A DNA stretch of 8,486 nucleotides from Corallincola sp. (GTDB taxonomy: Bacteria > Pseudomonadota > Gammaproteobacteria > Enterobacterales > Neiellaceae): positions 1 to 8,486 of the forward strand of contig JAGOCY010000041.1 of assembly GCA_017998495.1 (NCBI GenBank), written 5' to 3'. Positions 1-8,486 of this stretch are shown one piece after another. The notes below the pieces were generated by a model, which saw only the letters and a program-made list of their open reading frames with translations, did not search any database and was not told where the DNA came from. Position 1 is the stretch's first letter. Every line of letters begins with the position of its first letter. A program made the position numbers and the translations under genes.

Positions 1-652
1 ACATCCCTGCCAGCAACGGCAGTTCGCCGGCCAGCTCGTTCAATCGCGCCAATAGTTGGAAATTATGGCTGAGGTTCTTGCCAAAGCCGAAGCCAGGATC
101 AACAACAATGCGATCCCGGCTGATTCCGGCGGCCACACAGTCCGCAATGCGGTGCTGCAAAAAAGCCGCGACCTCAACCACCACATCCTGGTAATCGGGC
201 GCCTGTTGCATGGTGCGCGGCTCGCCCTGCATGTGCATCAGGCAGACCGCAGCACGGCTGGCCGCTGCCACCGCCAGCGCCCCCGGCTGGCGCAGGGCCC
301 AGACGTCATTGATCAGCTGGGCGCCAGCCGCCACCGCTGCCGCCATCACCACAGGTTTGCTGGTATCGACCGAGATGATCACATTGCTTTGCGCCCGAAT
401 CCCTTCGATCACTGGCACCACCCGCGCCAATTCCTCCGCCTCGCTGACGGCATCAGCGCCCGGTCGGGTCGACTCACCGCCGATATCGACCATGGCCGCG
501 CCATCGGCTACCAGCTGCAGGGCATGGTCGATGGCCCGCGCCGTGCACGCGTATTGGCCACCATCACTGAAAGAATCGGGGGTGACATTGACGATCCCCA
601 TCACCAACGGCGAGCTGAGATCGACGAGACGGTCTGCTAAAGCGAGTTGCAT
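1..652 (-). CDS. folP: Dihydropteroate synthase, 3' end missing at window edge
   Basis: Condenses p-aminobenzoate with 6-hydroxymethyl-7,8-dihydropterin diphosphate to dihydropteroate in cytoplasmic folate synthesis; target of sulfonamides. The frame opens at an ATG at 652-650 and stays open for 217 codons to the window edge. E. coli FolP has about 282 residues, so roughly the last 65 are missing, including the C-terminal SRKS-type lysine/arginine region. Visible signatures are NVTPDSFSDGG (residues 22-32, first DHPS signature), GGESTRPGA (58-66), VDTSKP (95-100), IND (114-116), CLMHMQG (137-143) and DPGFGFGKN (185-193). Phe28 and Pro64, positions where changes give sulfonamide resistance in E. 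coli, are both unaltered, so a sulfonamide-sensitive enzyme is expected (inference). It lies 68 nt downstream of ftsH on the same strand, as in other enterobacteria-like genomes where glmM follows; glmM would lie beyond the edge. Identification is near certain. Confidence 0.97.
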   Translation of the reverse strand, partial: MQLALADRLVDLSSPLVMGIVNVTPDSFSDGGQYACTARAIDHALQLVADGAAMVDIGGESTRPGADAVSEAEELARVVPVIEGIRAQSNVIISVDTSKPVVMAAAVAAGAQLINDVWALRQPGALAVAAASRAAVCLMHMQGEPRTMQQAPDYQDVVVEVAAFLQHRIADCVAAGISRDRIVVDPGFGFGKNLSHNFQLLARLNELAGELPLLAGM

Positions 653-659
653 CTCAATA

Positions 660-663
660 TCCT
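660..663 (-). promoter_or_regulatory. Ribosome binding site of folP
   Basis: AGGA on the minus strand lies 7 nt ahead of the folP ATG. It supports the start at 652, which also matches the usual N-terminal length of the family (VMGIxNVTPDSFSDGG beginning near residue 17). Confidence 0.6.
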
Positions 664-679
664 GAAAGCTGGAAACAGT

Positions 680-702
680 GCGCCCCGGCAGAACCGGGGC
701 GC
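680..702 (-). other. Perfect GC-rich hairpin between ftsH and folP
   Basis: An inverted repeat with two 9-bp arms (GCGCCCCGG and CCGGGGCGC) around a 5-nt loop lies between the ftsH stop and the folP start. On the minus strand the stem is followed by ACTGTTTCC, which has only a short run of T. It is therefore not a textbook intrinsic terminator. It could be a weak terminator or attenuator that lowers folP expression, a 3' stabiliser of the ftsH message, or a pause site. The repeat itself is directly visible; its role is inference. Confidence 0.55.
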
Positions 703-720
703 AAAGCCAAAGCCTTGGGC

Positions 721-2643
721 TCAGCTGGCGCTGGTGCCAGCAGCCGGCGTTTGTGGCGGCAACTCAGTGGTGGTGGCGGTGGGGCCGCTACCATCATCGA
801 GCTTGCGCGGCGGCTCACTCCAGCCCGCCGGTTCACGTACCGGACGACGGGCCATCAGATCATCCACCTGACCGACATCGATGGTTTCATATTTCATCAG
901 CGCGTCTTTCATGGCGTGGAGAATATCCATGTTCTCTTCCAGCAGCTGGCGAGCGCGCTGATAGTTGCGGTCGATGACACGCTTGATCTCTTCATCGATG
1001 GCGCGGGCGGTCTCGTCCGACATATGTTTGGGCTTGGCCATACTGCGGCCCAGGAACACCTCACCCTCTTCATCGGCATACAGCAGCGGCCCCAGCTTCT
1101 CGGAAAAGCCCCATTGGGTGATCATCTTGCGCGCCAGCTCAGTGGCGTACTTGATGTCCTGAGAGGCACCGGTGGAGACCTTCTCGACGCCATAGATCAG
1201 CTCTTCGGCCAAACGCCCACCGTAGGCCACAGAGATTTTGCTCTCCAGCTTCTGTTTGCTGATGCTGATCTGATCGCGCTCTGGCAGGAACATGGTGACG
1301 CCCAAGGCGCGACCGCGCGGAATGATGGTGACCTTGTGCACCGGATCGTGGTCTGGCACCAGACGGCCGATGATGGCGTGGCCGGCCTCGTGATAGGCAG
1401 TCGACTCCTTCTCCTCCTCGCTCATCACCAGCGAGCGGCGCTCAGCGCCCATCATGATCTTGTCTTTGGCCTTTTCGAACTCGTCCATCGACACCAACCG
1501 CTTGTTAGCGCGGGCAGCGAACAGGGCGGCTTCGTTGACCAGGTTGGCCAGCTCGGCACCCGAGAAACCGGGGGTGCCACGGGCGATCACCGAAGCTTCA
1601 ACGTCATCGGCGATCGGCACCTTACGCATATGCACCTTGAGGATCTGCTCGCGGCCACGCACGTCAGGCAAGCCGACCACCACCTGGCGGTCAAAACGGC
1701 CAGGACGCAGCAACGCCGGGTCAAGCACGTCCGGACGGTTGGTAGCGGCGATCACGATCACCCCTTCGTTACCGTCAAAGCCGTCCATCTCTACCAGCAT
1801 CTGGTTGAGGGTCTGTTCGCGTTCGTCATGGCCACCGCCAAGGCCGGCACCGCGCTGGCGACCGACGGCGTCGATTTCATCGATAAAGACGATACAGGGA
1901 GCCGCCTTCTTGGCCTGCTCAAACATGTCGCGCACGCGCGAGGCGCCAACGCCGACGAACATCTCGACGAAGTCGGAACCGGAGATGGTGAAGAAGGGCA
2001 CTTTAGCTTCACCGGCGATGGCGCGGGCCAGCAGGGTTTTACCGGTACCGGGGGAACCGACCATCAGCACCCCTTTGGGGATGCGGCCGCCCAGCTTCTG
2101 GAACTTGGCAGGGTCGCGCAGGTAATCGACCAGCTCGGAAACCTCTTCCTTGGCCTCGTCGCAACCGGCGACATCAGCGAAAGTGGTCTTGATCTGATCT
2201 TCGGTCAGCAGTCGGGCGCGGCTCTTGCCGAAGCTCATCGCCCCTTTGCCGCCACCGCCCTGCATCTGACGCATAAAGAAGATCCAGACGCCGATCAACA
2301 GCAGCATCGGGAACCAGGAGATGAAGATCTGCGACAGGAAGCCCGGCTGCTCGGCCGGCTCACCGATGATCTCCACCTTGTTGTTGACCAGCTGATTGAT
2401 CAGCTCGGCGTCATAACCCGGCTGATTGACCACCACTTTGCTGTTGTCACGACGCTCGGCGATGATCACGCCGCCATCCTTGAAGGTGGCGCGGGTCACC
2501 TCACCCTGATCGACCGACTCCAGGAAGGCCGAATAGGTCATTTCGCGCTGACGGCTCTCCTGACTGGTAATGCCATTAACCACCGACATCAGCACCACGG
2601 CGATCACCAGCCACAGCACCAGATTTTTTGCCAAATCGCCCAC
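721..2643 (-). CDS. ftsH: ATP-dependent zinc metalloprotease FtsH
   Basis: Membrane-anchored AAA+ protease that extracts and degrades misassembled membrane proteins and regulatory proteins such as LpxC and sigma-32 in E. coli. The 640 residues match the usual length (644 in E. coli). Order: TM helix about 5-22, periplasmic domain about 24-100, TM helix about 104-124, AAA+ module, protease domain. Walker A is GSPGTGKT (196-203), Walker B IVFIDEI (251-257), the pore loop FVG (229-231), and the second region of homology [20 protein letters not shown] (301-320) with arginine fingers Arg313 and Arg316. Zinc site: HEAGH (418-422), with Asp496 in STGASQD as probable third ligand. The start is a GTG 7 nt after GGAGG. 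An internal TTG would give the E. coli-like MAKNL start but sits 16 nt from GGAGG, so GTG is preferred. The Ser at 197 (usually Pro in this family) is the only oddity. It follows rlmE by 39 nt, the classic rlmE-ftsH pair. Confidence 0.98.
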   Translation of the reverse strand: MGDLAKNLVLWLVIAVVLMSVVNGITSQESRQREMTYSAFLESVDQGEVTRATFKDGGVIIAERRDNSKVVVNQPGYDAELINQLVNNKVEIIGEPAEQPGFLSQIFISWFPMLLLIGVWIFFMRQMQGGGGKGAMSFGKSRARLLTEDQIKTTFADVAGCDEAKEEVSELVDYLRDPAKFQKLGGRIPKGVLMVGSPGTGKTLLARAIAGEAKVPFFTISGSDFVEMFVGVGASRVRDMFEQAKKAAPCIVFIDEIDAVGRQRGAGLGGGHDEREQTLNQMLVEMDGFDGNEGVIVIAATNRPDVLDPALLRPGRFDRQVVVGLPDVRGREQILKVHMRKVPIADDVEASVIARGTPGFSGAELANLVNEAALFAARANKRLVSMDEFEKAKDKIMMGAERRSLVMSEEEKESTAYHEAGHAIIGRLVPDHDPVHKVTIIPRGRALGVTMFLPERDQISISKQKLESKISVAYGGRLAEELIYGVEKVSTGASQDIKYATELARKMITQWGFSEKLGPLLYADEEGEVFLGRSMAKPKHMSDETARAIDEEIKRVIDRNYQRARQLLEENMDILHAMKDALMKYETIDVGQVDDLMARRPVREPAGWSEPPRKLDDGSGPTATTTELPPQTPAAGTSAS

Positions 2644-2650
2644 GCTTTAA

Positions 2651-2655
2651 CCTCC
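2651..2655 (-). promoter_or_regulatory. Ribosome binding site deciding the GTG start of ftsH
   Basis: GGAGG on the minus strand ends 7 nt before the GTG at 2643-2641. This ideal spacing selects the GTG over the TTG three codons later. It lies in the 39-nt gap after the rlmE stop, in which I see no terminator, so rlmE and ftsH are probably co-transcribed. Confidence 0.75.
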
Positions 2656-2682
2656 GGCCTAATAGCCTACTGGATTGGTAAG

Positions 2683-3318
2683 TTACACCAGTTTGAAACC
2701 AGCAGCCACCAGGTAGACCTCGCGCGAGCGGGCTCTGGAAGCATCCGGCTTTCTCACTTTTACGCTGGAGAACTGGGCCCGGACCGCTTTGATGTACTCA
2801 TCGAAGCCGGCCCCCTGAAATACTTTGACAACAAAACGGCCATCTTTGCCCAGCACCTGCCTGCACATATCCAGCGCCAGCTCCACCAGATACATGGACC
2901 TGGCCTGATCGACCACGTCCTCACCGCTCATGTTGGGGGCCATGTCGGACAGCACCACGTTGGCATTGCCGCCCATGCGCTCCAGCAAGGCATTGAGTAC
3001 CGTCTCTTCGCGAAAATCCCCCTGCAGGAAGGAGACATTGGGCAGGGCGTCCATTGCCAGCAGATCACAGGCGTAGACATGGCCCCGCTCACCCACCTGC
3101 TGGGCGGCATACTGGCTCCAGCCGCCGGGCGCGGCCCCCAGATCCACCACCTTGTCGCCGGGGCGAATGATGCGGTCCTGCTGCTGGATCTCGGCCAGCT
3201 TGAACACCGCGCGTGAGCGCCAACCCTCTTTCTGCGCCTGCTTGACGTAAGGATCGTCAAAATGTTCCTGCAGCCAGCGCTTGCTGCTGGCGGTGCGTTT
3301 TACCTTGGCTTTGTTCAT
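2683..3318 (-). CDS. rlmE: 23S rRNA (uridine 2552-2'-O)-methyltransferase RlmE
   Basis: Heat-shock methyltransferase (also called FtsJ or RrmJ) that 2'-O-methylates U2552 in the A-loop of 23S rRNA within the 50S particle, using S-adenosylmethionine; it promotes late 50S assembly. The 211 residues compare with 209 in E. coli. Visible: RWLQEHF (14-20), the SAM-binding motif [10 protein letters not shown] (58-67), acidic CDLL (84-87), SDMAPNMSG (124-132), VVKVFQG (163-169) and SRARSREVY (194-202). The K-D-K-E catalytic tetrad maps to Lys40, Asp125, Lys165 and Glu200, all present. The ATG at 3318 is the only plausible start, since an in-frame TGA lies three codons upstream. A GGAGG sits 12 nt before it, slightly far. 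First gene of the rlmE-ftsH-folP unit and divergent from yhbY, as in E. coli. I could not place its promoter with confidence; a TTGAAA at 3378-3373 on the minus strand lacks a good -10 partner. Confidence 0.98.
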   Translation of the reverse strand: MNKAKVKRTASSKRWLQEHFDDPYVKQAQKEGWRSRAVFKLAEIQQQDRIIRPGDKVVDLGAAPGGWSQYAAQQVGERGHVYACDLLAMDALPNVSFLQGDFREETVLNALLERMGGNANVVLSDMAPNMSGEDVVDQARSMYLVELALDMCRQVLGKDGRFVVKVFQGAGFDEYIKAVRAQFSSVKVRKPDASRARSREVYLVAAGFKLV

Positions 3319-3330
3319 CTGCAGTCATCG

Positions 3331-3335
3331 CCTCC
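3331..3335 (-). promoter_or_regulatory. Probable ribosome binding site of rlmE
   Basis: GGAGG on the minus strand lies 12 nt ahead of the rlmE ATG, longer than the ideal spacing. It is the only strong purine-rich match in the leader. Two ATGs in another frame (3337-3335 and 3328-3326) overlap or closely follow it, but neither has usable spacing. Confidence 0.45.
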
Positions 3336-3336
3336 A

Positions 3337-3365
3337 TGGGCAGCTCCCCGATCTGGGGGTACAAT
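3337..3365 (+). promoter_or_regulatory. Putative sigma-70 promoter of yhbY
   Basis: A -10 box TACAAT (3360-3365, one mismatch to consensus) is preceded by a 17-bp spacer and a weak -35 TGGGCA (3337-3342, four of six matches). Transcription would begin near 3372, leaving a leader of about 30 nt before the yhbY ATG. The spacer contains a short CCCC/GGGG inverted repeat (3346-3349 and 3355-3358) of unknown meaning. The site lies in the 82-bp divergent region between rlmE and yhbY. Assigned from sequence pattern only. Confidence 0.5.
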
Positions 3366-3400
3366 GGCGCACTTTCAAGCGAGTCACGTGGAATTAGAGT

Positions 3401-3703
3401 ATGAGCAAGCCGCTCACCACCAAACAGAAACAATACCTCAAGGGCCTCGCCCACCCGCTCAAGCCGGTGGTGCTGCTGGGCAATAACGGCCTCACCGAAG
3501 GGGTGATGGCCGAGATCGATCTGGCCCTTGGTCACCATGAACTAATCAAGGTGAAGCTGCCCGGTGATGATCGCGAGATGCGCCAAGCCGTGATCAACAC
3601 CATCGTCGCCCACACTGCCTGCACCCTAGTGCAGCTGATCGGCAAGACCGCCGTCTTCTACCGTCCGGCCAACGAACCGGTGATCAGCCTGCCCAAGCGC
3701 TAA
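3401..3703 (+). CDS. yhbY: CRM-domain ribosome assembly protein YhbY
   Basis: Small RNA-binding protein of the CRM (chloroplast RNA splicing and ribosome maturation) family. In E. coli it associates with pre-50S particles and is thought to aid large-subunit assembly. The 100 residues compare with 97 in E. coli, and the match runs the full length: KQKQYLKGLAHPLKPVVLLG (8-27), the conserved GxxG loop as GNNG (27-30), LTEGVMAEI (31-39), HHELIKVK (45-52), QLIGKTAVFYRP (78-89) and a basic end ISLPKR (95-100). The ATG at 3401 has only a weak upstream purine signal (GGA about 8 nt away). It is the only plus-strand gene, divergent from rlmE and convergent with greA, and it ends 17 nt before a strong terminator, so it is probably monocistronic. 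Sharing an intergenic region with the 50S methyltransferase gene rlmE fits a common ribosome-assembly theme (inference). Confidence 0.96.
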   Translation: MSKPLTTKQKQYLKGLAHPLKPVVLLGNNGLTEGVMAEIDLALGHHELIKVKLPGDDREMRQAVINTIVAHTACTLVQLIGKTAVFYRPANEPVISLPKR

Positions 3704-3719
3704 CAGCGCCGGCGAAAAC

Positions 3720-3748
3720 AAAAGGGGCCAACATCCGGCCCCTTTTTT
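3720..3748. terminator. Bidirectional intrinsic terminator between yhbY and greA
   Basis: A GGGGCC arm (3724-3729) and a GGCCCC arm (3737-3742) enclose a 7-nt loop. The stem is flanked by AAAA (3720-3723) and TTTTTT (3743-3748), which extend the pairing to 10 bp. On the plus strand the six T residues follow the stem and end yhbY. On the minus strand the complement of AAAA gives TTTT, with further T residues after a G, and ends greA. The hairpin lies between the stop codons of the two convergent genes, 3703 and 3766. Confidence 0.9.
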
Positions 3749-3765
3749 GTGCCTGGCCGCTACCC

Positions 3766-4238
3766 TCAGACGTAGAGCACATCCAGGATCTCGTAGTCGA
3801 CCTTGCCACTGGGGGTATGGATCGACACCTGATCGCCGGTCATCTTGCCAATCAGACCACGGGCAATCGGCGAATTGACGCTGATCAGGTTGGCCTTGAT
3901 GTCCGCCTCGTCGTCGCCAACGATGCGATAGCTCAGCTCATCCTCGGTGTTGAGGTTGAGCAGCTGCACCGTCGCACCGAAGATCACCTTGCCATGGTTG
4001 GCCATCTTGGTGACATCGATGATCTGGGCGTTAGACAACTTGCTCTCGATCTCCTGGATCCGCCCCTCACAGAAACTCTGCTGTTCACGCGCCGCGTGAT
4101 ACTCGGCGTTCTCCTTGAGATCGCCGAGGGCACGGGCCTCGGCAATTGCCTGAGTGATCGCCGGGCGACGCACCAGCTTGAGTTCGTTCAGTTCGGCGCG
4201 CAGCAGTTCAGAGCCGCGCACGGTCATCGGGATCTTGT

Positions 4239-4242
<4 letters not shown>
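3766..4242 (-). CDS. greA: Transcription elongation factor GreA
   Basis: Enters the secondary channel of RNA polymerase and stimulates cleavage of backtracked transcripts, rescuing arrested complexes. The 158 residues equal the E. coli length. The N-terminal antiparallel coiled coil (about 1-75) carries the catalytic tip motif [16 protein letters not shown] (40-55), with the Mg-coordinating acidic pair Asp41 and Glu44 intact. The C-terminal FKBP-like domain shows VIFGATV (86-92), [10 protein letters not shown] (104-113) and [14 protein letters not shown] (120-133). Its ATG shares four bases with the carB stop (ATGA), and no Shine-Dalgarno-like sequence is visible ahead of it. Translation by coupling from carB is therefore likely, making it the last gene of carA-carB-greA before the terminator at 3720-3748. 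GreB is excluded by the closer match to GreA throughout. Confidence 0.98.
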
Positions 4243-7472
<3,230 letters not shown>

Positions 7473-7478
7473 GGTTCA

Positions 7479-7484
7479 CCCCTT
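7479..7484 (-). promoter_or_regulatory. Ribosome binding site of carB
   Basis: AAGGGG on the minus strand lies 6 nt ahead of the carB ATG, within the 24-nt gap after the carA stop. It supports the start giving [16 protein letters not shown], the family's normal N-terminus. I see no terminator in the gap, so carA and carB are one operon. Confidence 0.7.
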
Positions 7485-7496
7485 CAAACCGGTCCG

Positions 7497-8486
7497 TTAC
7501 TGACTCTGGCGCGCTTGCATCAGCTCGATGAAATGGTCAAAGAGCGGCGCAGCATCGTTAGGACCGGGGCTGGCTTCCGGGTGACCCTGGAAGCTGAACG
7601 CCGGCTTGTCGGTGCGATGGATCCCCTGCAGCGAGCCATCGAACAGCGACACGTGGGTCGGCCGCAGGTTGGCAGGCAGAGTCGCCTCGTCCACGGCAAA
7701 ACCGTGGTTCTGGCTGGTGATCATCACGCAGTTACGGTCGAGGTCTTTCACCGGGTGGTTGGCACCATGGTGACCAAACTTCATCTTCAGGGTCTGGGCA
7801 CCGCTAGCCAGCGCCAGCAACTGGTGACCGAGACAGATGCCAAACACCGGGATGTCGGTGGTCAGGAACTCGCGGATGGCGGCGATGGCGTAGTCGCACG
7901 GGGCAGGGTCGCCTGGGCCGTTGGAGAGGAAGATGCCATCGGGGTTGAGTGCCAACACCTCGGCGGCGCAGGTTGTGGCCGGGACCACAGTCAGCTTGCA
8001 GCCGCGATCCACCAGCATGCGCAGGATGTTGCGCTTGACGCCAAAGTCATAGGCCACCACATGGAACGGCAGCTCGCTGTCGCCCTTGCTGCTGTGGCCA
8101 CGGCCCAGCTGCCAGCTGGTGTCACGCCACTGGTAGGGGCGCGCGCAGGTGACCTCTTTGGCCAGATCCATCCCCTTCAGACCGGGGAAGGCCTTGGCCG
8201 CAGCCAGGGCTTTGGCTTCGTCGATATCACCGGCCATGATGCAGCCGTTCTGGGCGCCTTTGTCGCGCAGGATGCGGGTCAGCTTGCGCGTGTCGATGTC
8301 GGCGATGCCGACCACATTGCGCCGCTTGAGGTAGGCGGAGAGGCTTTCCTGACTGCGGAAGTTGCTGGCAATCAGCGGCAGGTCGCGGATGACGAGGCCG
8401 GTGGCCAGAATCTCGCCAGATTCCTCATCTTCACTATTAACGCCGGTGTTACCGATGTGGGGATAGGTCAGGGTGACAATCTGACG
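7497..8486 (-). CDS. carA: Carbamoyl phosphate synthase small subunit, 5' end missing at window edge
   Basis: Glutaminase subunit that hydrolyses glutamine and tunnels ammonia to CarB. The frame is open from the right edge to a TAA at 7499-7497, giving 329 residues. The first visible residues, [15 protein letters not shown], align near residue 50 of the 382-residue E. coli protein, so about 49 N-terminal residues, the start codon and any promoter or PyrR/ArgR-type control lie outside the window. The GTG at 8315 is an internal valine, not a start. Visible: the N-terminal domain ([20 protein letters not shown]), then the class I glutamine amidotransferase domain with LSNGPGDP, the nucleophile elbow FGICLGHQ with catalytic Cys at codon 7835-7833, [10 protein letters not shown], and the [11 protein letters not shown] motif holding the His and Glu that complete the catalytic triad. 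All catalytic residues are present. It is followed by carB after 24 nt. Confidence 0.98.
   Translation of the reverse strand, partial: RQIVTLTYPHIGNTGVNSEDEESGEILATGLVIRDLPLIASNFRSQESLSAYLKRRNVVGIADIDTRKLTRILRDKGAQNGCIMAGDIDEAKALAAAKAFPGLKGMDLAKEVTCARPYQWRDTSWQLGRGHSSKGDSELPFHVVAYDFGVKRNILRMLVDRGCKLTVVPATTCAAEVLALNPDGIFLSNGPGDPAPCDYAIAAIREFLTTDIPVFGICLGHQLLALASGAQTLKMKFGHHGANHPVKDLDRNCVMITSQNHGFAVDEATLPANLRPTHVSLFDGSLQGIHRTDKPAFSFQGHPEASPGPNDAAPLFDHFIELMQARQSQ

Noticed and set aside
56..640. Plus-strand open frame of 194 codons opposite folP
   Set aside because: It is codon-aligned antisense of folP, with His/Arg-rich low-complexity translation and no start signal or family resemblance.
2626..2634. 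Starting ftsH at the TTG that gives an E. coli-like MAKNL N-terminus
   Set aside because: GGAGG is 16 nt from the TTG but 7 nt from the upstream GTG. Related genera, as I recall, also carry a three-residue extension before AKNL.
715..3216. Plus-strand open frame of 833 codons opposite ftsH and rlmE
   Set aside because: Its codons are the exact reverse complements of ftsH and rlmE codons, which happen to lie in the same phase. It stays open because the sense genes avoid TTA, CTA and TCA in this GC-rich genome. The product is a His/Leu/Asp/Gly/Gln-rich sequence with no recognisable domain, and the sense strand encodes unmistakable proteins.
3257..3538. Minus-strand frame of 93 codons spanning the rlmE leader and antisense to yhbY
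   Set aside because: It lies across the yhbY coding region and the start of rlmE, both of which are clear genes. The translation resembles nothing known.
7497..8315. Starting carA at the GTG at 8315 as a 272-residue protein
   Set aside because: The frame continues upstream to the window edge with clear CarA sequence ([13 protein letters not shown] and [13 protein letters not shown]), so this GTG encodes an internal valine.

Overview
This 8.5-kb window looks like ordinary chromosomal housekeeping DNA from a GC-rich gammaproteobacterium. Every gene product reads almost co-linearly with its Escherichia coli counterpart. The presence of carAB next to greA, yhbY, rlmE, ftsH and folP is an arrangement I associate with the Vibrio/Shewanella/Aeromonas side of the class; E. 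coli keeps carAB elsewhere. I would guess an Aeromonadales-like organism, but sequence reading alone cannot fix the genus. I see no insertion sequence, prophage, CRISPR array, tRNA, rRNA or obviously foreign segment.

Layout, left to right: folP (minus, cut by the left edge, so its 3' end is missing); a 68-nt gap with a perfect GC-rich hairpin; ftsH (minus, GTG start); a 39-nt gap; rlmE (minus); an 82-bp divergent intergenic region with a recognisable promoter for yhbY; yhbY (plus, the only gene on this strand); a terminator hairpin that can serve both strands; greA (minus); carB (minus, overlapping greA by 4 nt); a 24-nt gap; carA (minus, cut by the right edge, so its 5' end is missing).

The genes form three apparent transcription units. 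The first is carA-carB-greA, reading leftwards: glutamine-dependent carbamoyl phosphate synthesis for pyrimidines and arginine, followed by the transcript-cleavage factor GreA. The second is monocistronic yhbY, a 50S-associated CRM-domain protein, reading rightwards towards greA. The third is rlmE-ftsH-folP, reading leftwards: 23S rRNA 2'-O-methylation, membrane protein quality control, and folate synthesis. The common thread is growth-linked nucleotide supply, transcription and ribosome assembly.

I did not find a novel system. The points worth a second look are modest: the carB/greA start-stop overlap without a visible ribosome binding site, a Walker A substitution in FtsH, the hairpin between ftsH and folP, the bidirectional terminator, and out-of-frame AUGs ahead of rlmE. 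An antisense reading frame of over 800 codons opposite ftsH and rlmE is explained by codon usage.
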